Shown: piece after piece, positions 61,846 through 64,000 of the stretch
Layout of the letters: the number at the start of each line of letters is the position of its first letter
Numbering within the stretch: position 1 is the stretch's first letter
Source: Sclerodactyla briareus
Lineage: Eukaryota; Echinodermata; Holothuroidea; Dendrochirotida; Sclerodactylidae
DNA: 64,000 nt
Direction: 5' to 3'
NCBI GenBank assembly: GCA_026419785.1
Contig: JAODTK010004276.1
Span: forward strand, 62,001 to 126,000
The notes under the pieces: generated by a model
Told to the model about the DNA's origin: nothing
What the model saw: only the letters and a program-made list of their open reading frames with translations
Databases searched by the model: none
Position numbers and translations under genes: made by a program

Positions 61846-62242
61846 ACTAGACCGCCTGGCGGGTGAACCACAACGTATCATATATATCCAAAAAAATTGA
61901 GCAATCAGTGGGCCGGGAGAGACAGGGTCGATCTCATCGATAAACGTCTGAACCGGGGGGGGTTTCCAGGGCTAAACGAAGTTAGTCTCAAAACGAATCG
62001 CCATGTTCAAAAACAGCAAACAGCGATAAAAAAGTTACGTCACAAATCCAAGATGCCCGCCCTCGTGGTAGTGGGGCGACGCCCACTTTTGAACTCATCC
62101 TATATTCTATTCGATAAACATGTGTGCAAAGTTTCAAGTCAACCCGTACAATGAGTTGGAGAGTTACGCGCTAACATGGAAATTTTCCATCGGCGGCGAT
62201 GGCGCTGGCGAAGACAGAGCCAATATCCCCATGTGGGGATAT
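61846..62242 (-). mobile_element. Helentron-like element, family 2 copy 2
   Basis: Read on the minus strand it starts with the palindrome ATATCCCCACATGGGGATAT, preceded by T, passes through TTAGCGCGTAACTCTCCAAC, TTTGCACACATG and AGGATGAGTTCAAAAGTGGG, and ends GTGGTTCACCCGCCAGGCGG followed by TCTAG and then T. The order and both ends match copy 1 at 23548-24449, but it is less than half as long and lacks the internal repeats. No coding. Confidence 0.72.
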
Positions 62243-62319
62243 AATGAAGGAATCAGAAAATGTTGGGTGATTCTTCATGCACACACTACAGACTACAGTG
62301 TCAGTTAGCCTAATTTGAC

Positions 62320-64000
62320 AGATAGTACTAAATGGTGTTTAGATAATCTTTTGAATACAAAATTGCAATTCAATCACTGCAGACGTAGTACCTTTTAGGC
62401 CTAGGACTGTGCCAAGTCCCCGCAAAATATAAATTTATATTGAATAATAAATACATTCACGATCTGCAGCACAGACCACATTCTTTGTATTTTAATGGTC
62501 CAGGCTTATGCACAGTTTTATTGCACTCAAGACTAGAATTTCACTTCGCAAACTTACTACGAAATGAGTGGAAAGTGAGTGAGTGAGTGTTCACTCGTGA
62601 CCGCGCCAGTGCAGGATTTGCTGCTTGGACACAAATTCTATACATATCGTATGTACGTGTTGCACTTGCAGTTGCAAGTGAATTCAGTACTGTAAGATGC
62701 CTATGGCCAGCGAGCTTGCTAGGCAGCCGGAACTCTAGCACTGCCAATGAGGCATTGCACGGCCGAAGCCGAGCGCAGTGCCAAGTAATTTTTATCGGCG
62801 TTTTTGGGTGATACGGAGTATACTTAGTTAAGCCTCTGTGCGAAATTCAAAAAAATCAGAAGCATCATTTGTGACATAAAAATTTCATTTGTTCTTCATT
62901 TTATTTAATAGCAAAAAAATATTGTCCGGCCTCGACCCGACCTCGGCCCAAAATCCGAGGCAGGAAGCGCCGAGGATGACGCGACGGGATGAACAGGACC
63001 TGAAAGGCACACATGCTCTGCTGTAAGTCATAAAGTCGTGACCCATCTGTTGTATTCGGGATATAGATCGGGACATGGCGATTTAAGCTACATCACACAG
63101 TCACTGTTTCGCACAAACACCAAAATCTAGGCTATATTACTAACAAGAACAGTTCGCATCTCAAATTTAATTCATATTAATTGGTGTTCTGAATTTTCTG
63201 CTCAGAGAAGAATAACTCTCTGAAAACCTGAGTTGTAAGGATATAGGACAAGTCCAATGATCTCTCAAAGACTCAGTTCAGTATGTTTTATGAAAAGATG
63301 TAGGCCTATGTTCCTTAGTTTGATTTTGAGGGGACCCTCCAAGTGTTGGCTGTTGCTGCCAGTAACAACTACTGAGTTTAGTGTAGGAAAACATAGCCTG
63401 AGTGGTTCAGGTGGCAGGAACAGTAGTGGTGACAGCCTCCATACTGAAGGTCCCTGGTTCAAACTTGCATGTCAACAATGATAACCAATTTCCACCCCGA
63501 TCCTTCTTGGGTAAGATAAGTGGCTGCTCGAGTAAAGCTGCACTCATGTCGGTCGGCGGGGGAGATAAATGCGGTCCGAGACGAGAAAATTTCTTCACCC
63601 CTGCCTCGTGATGTCTGGGAACTATTCGAAAAGAGAAGGGAGTCTTCGCCCGGTGTTCATGGCCACGATCACAGTGAAGATCAGTGCGGAAAATGTAATG
63701 TATATGTGGTGATGAGATGTATCAGCGAAGTAAGAAGGAGAGGAGAGGCTATAACGAGTAGTAGTAGTAGTACGACTGAGCCAGCGATATCTGTATGATA
63801 GGCCAATGCATAGGCACACTGATTTTGGATATAGTACTGTAAACTAGTGTTCAAACGATAATCGGAACCGGGCCGATTATGGCAAATTGGTATGTATCGG
63901 AAAGCAGCAAAGTTGAGAAAAAAATACAGATTATGCTAACAGATTATTCACTATCAAAATTAAACAATATAGACCAGACACCTTTTTATGTTCCAACATT
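62320..64000. other. Right end, no gene supported
   Basis: Short frames such as 62885-63076 (-) and 63520-63798 (+) show no domain I recognise. A short AGT microsatellite lies at 63759-63772. GGCCGAAGCCGAGCGCAGTG near 62761 and CCTCGACCCGACCTCGG near 62931 look like pieces of GC-rich transposon ends. Confidence 0.4.
63393..63472 (+). mobile_element. Possible tRNA-like SINE head, unfolded
   Basis: GCCTGAGTGGTTCAGGTGGC (A-box-like, Ser/Leu-tRNA style) and GTCCCTGGTTCAAACTTG (B-box-like GGTTCAAAC) are spaced as in a tRNA with a variable arm. The acceptor stem is not evident, so a SINE or tRNA pseudogene is more likely than a tRNA gene. Confidence 0.35.

Overview
The window is metazoan nuclear DNA: long introns, GT-AG exons, microsatellites, satellite arrays, tRNA-derived SINEs, fold-back elements and Helitron-like elements, with no bacterial operon layout. 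The repeat style (terminal hairpins plus microsatellites, long poly-G/poly-C tracts) suggests a marine invertebrate. I cannot name a phylum. Almost every recognisable exon needs one or more 1-nt frame changes to read through, and tandem units differ by many single-base indels. This looks more like an incompletely polished long-read assembly than gene decay, because the splice sites and their phases remain consistent.

One host gene is recognised. It lies on the + strand from about 7.56 to 45.49 kb and is an orthologue of SECIS-binding protein 2 / SECISBP2-like, the RNA-binding factor for UGA-selenocysteine recoding. The best exons encode the conserved N-terminal block (QTDFPEHLANKTLSE, then DSDSGY), a Lys-rich KKKPSAMKKVII motif, a Ser/Pro linker, the SECIS-binding/L7Ae core (KEID..., RFQERQYNRD, RIVMGLRE, QSKG|GIDDV, VPVSVVGVFSYNGAE, LVERPRKEYQELL) and an acidic Glu-rich tail. 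Several junction phases fit exactly (Q-T|D-F-P; S-K-G|G-I-D-D). Some middle exons were not found or are only tentative.

Layout: 0-1.9 kb, no gene; 1.9-5.7 kb, a ~300-bp satellite array carrying AGGTCA direct repeats; 5.7-7.5 kb, no gene; 7.56-14.4 kb, 5' exons of the SBP2 gene with a SINE in the first intron; 14.4-34 kb, a very large repeat-filled intronic region with two families of Helitron/Helentron-like elements, a terminal-inverted-repeat element and SINEs; 34-42.1 kb, core exons, including a local 5-fold tandem duplication of the distal part of the L7Ae-fold exon with its 5' splice site; 42.9-45.0 kb, a 54-bp minisatellite filling the last intron; 45.09-45.49 kb, the last coding exon; 45.5-51.7 kb, mostly unique sequence without a supported gene; 51.8-54.2 kb, a probable composite DNA transposon; 54.9-55.9 kb, a ~190-bp tandem repeat; 56-64 kb, transposon remnants with poly-G/poly-C tracts and another Helentron-like copy.

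No retroviral or LTR element, CRISPR array, rRNA gene or complete tRNA gene was identified.
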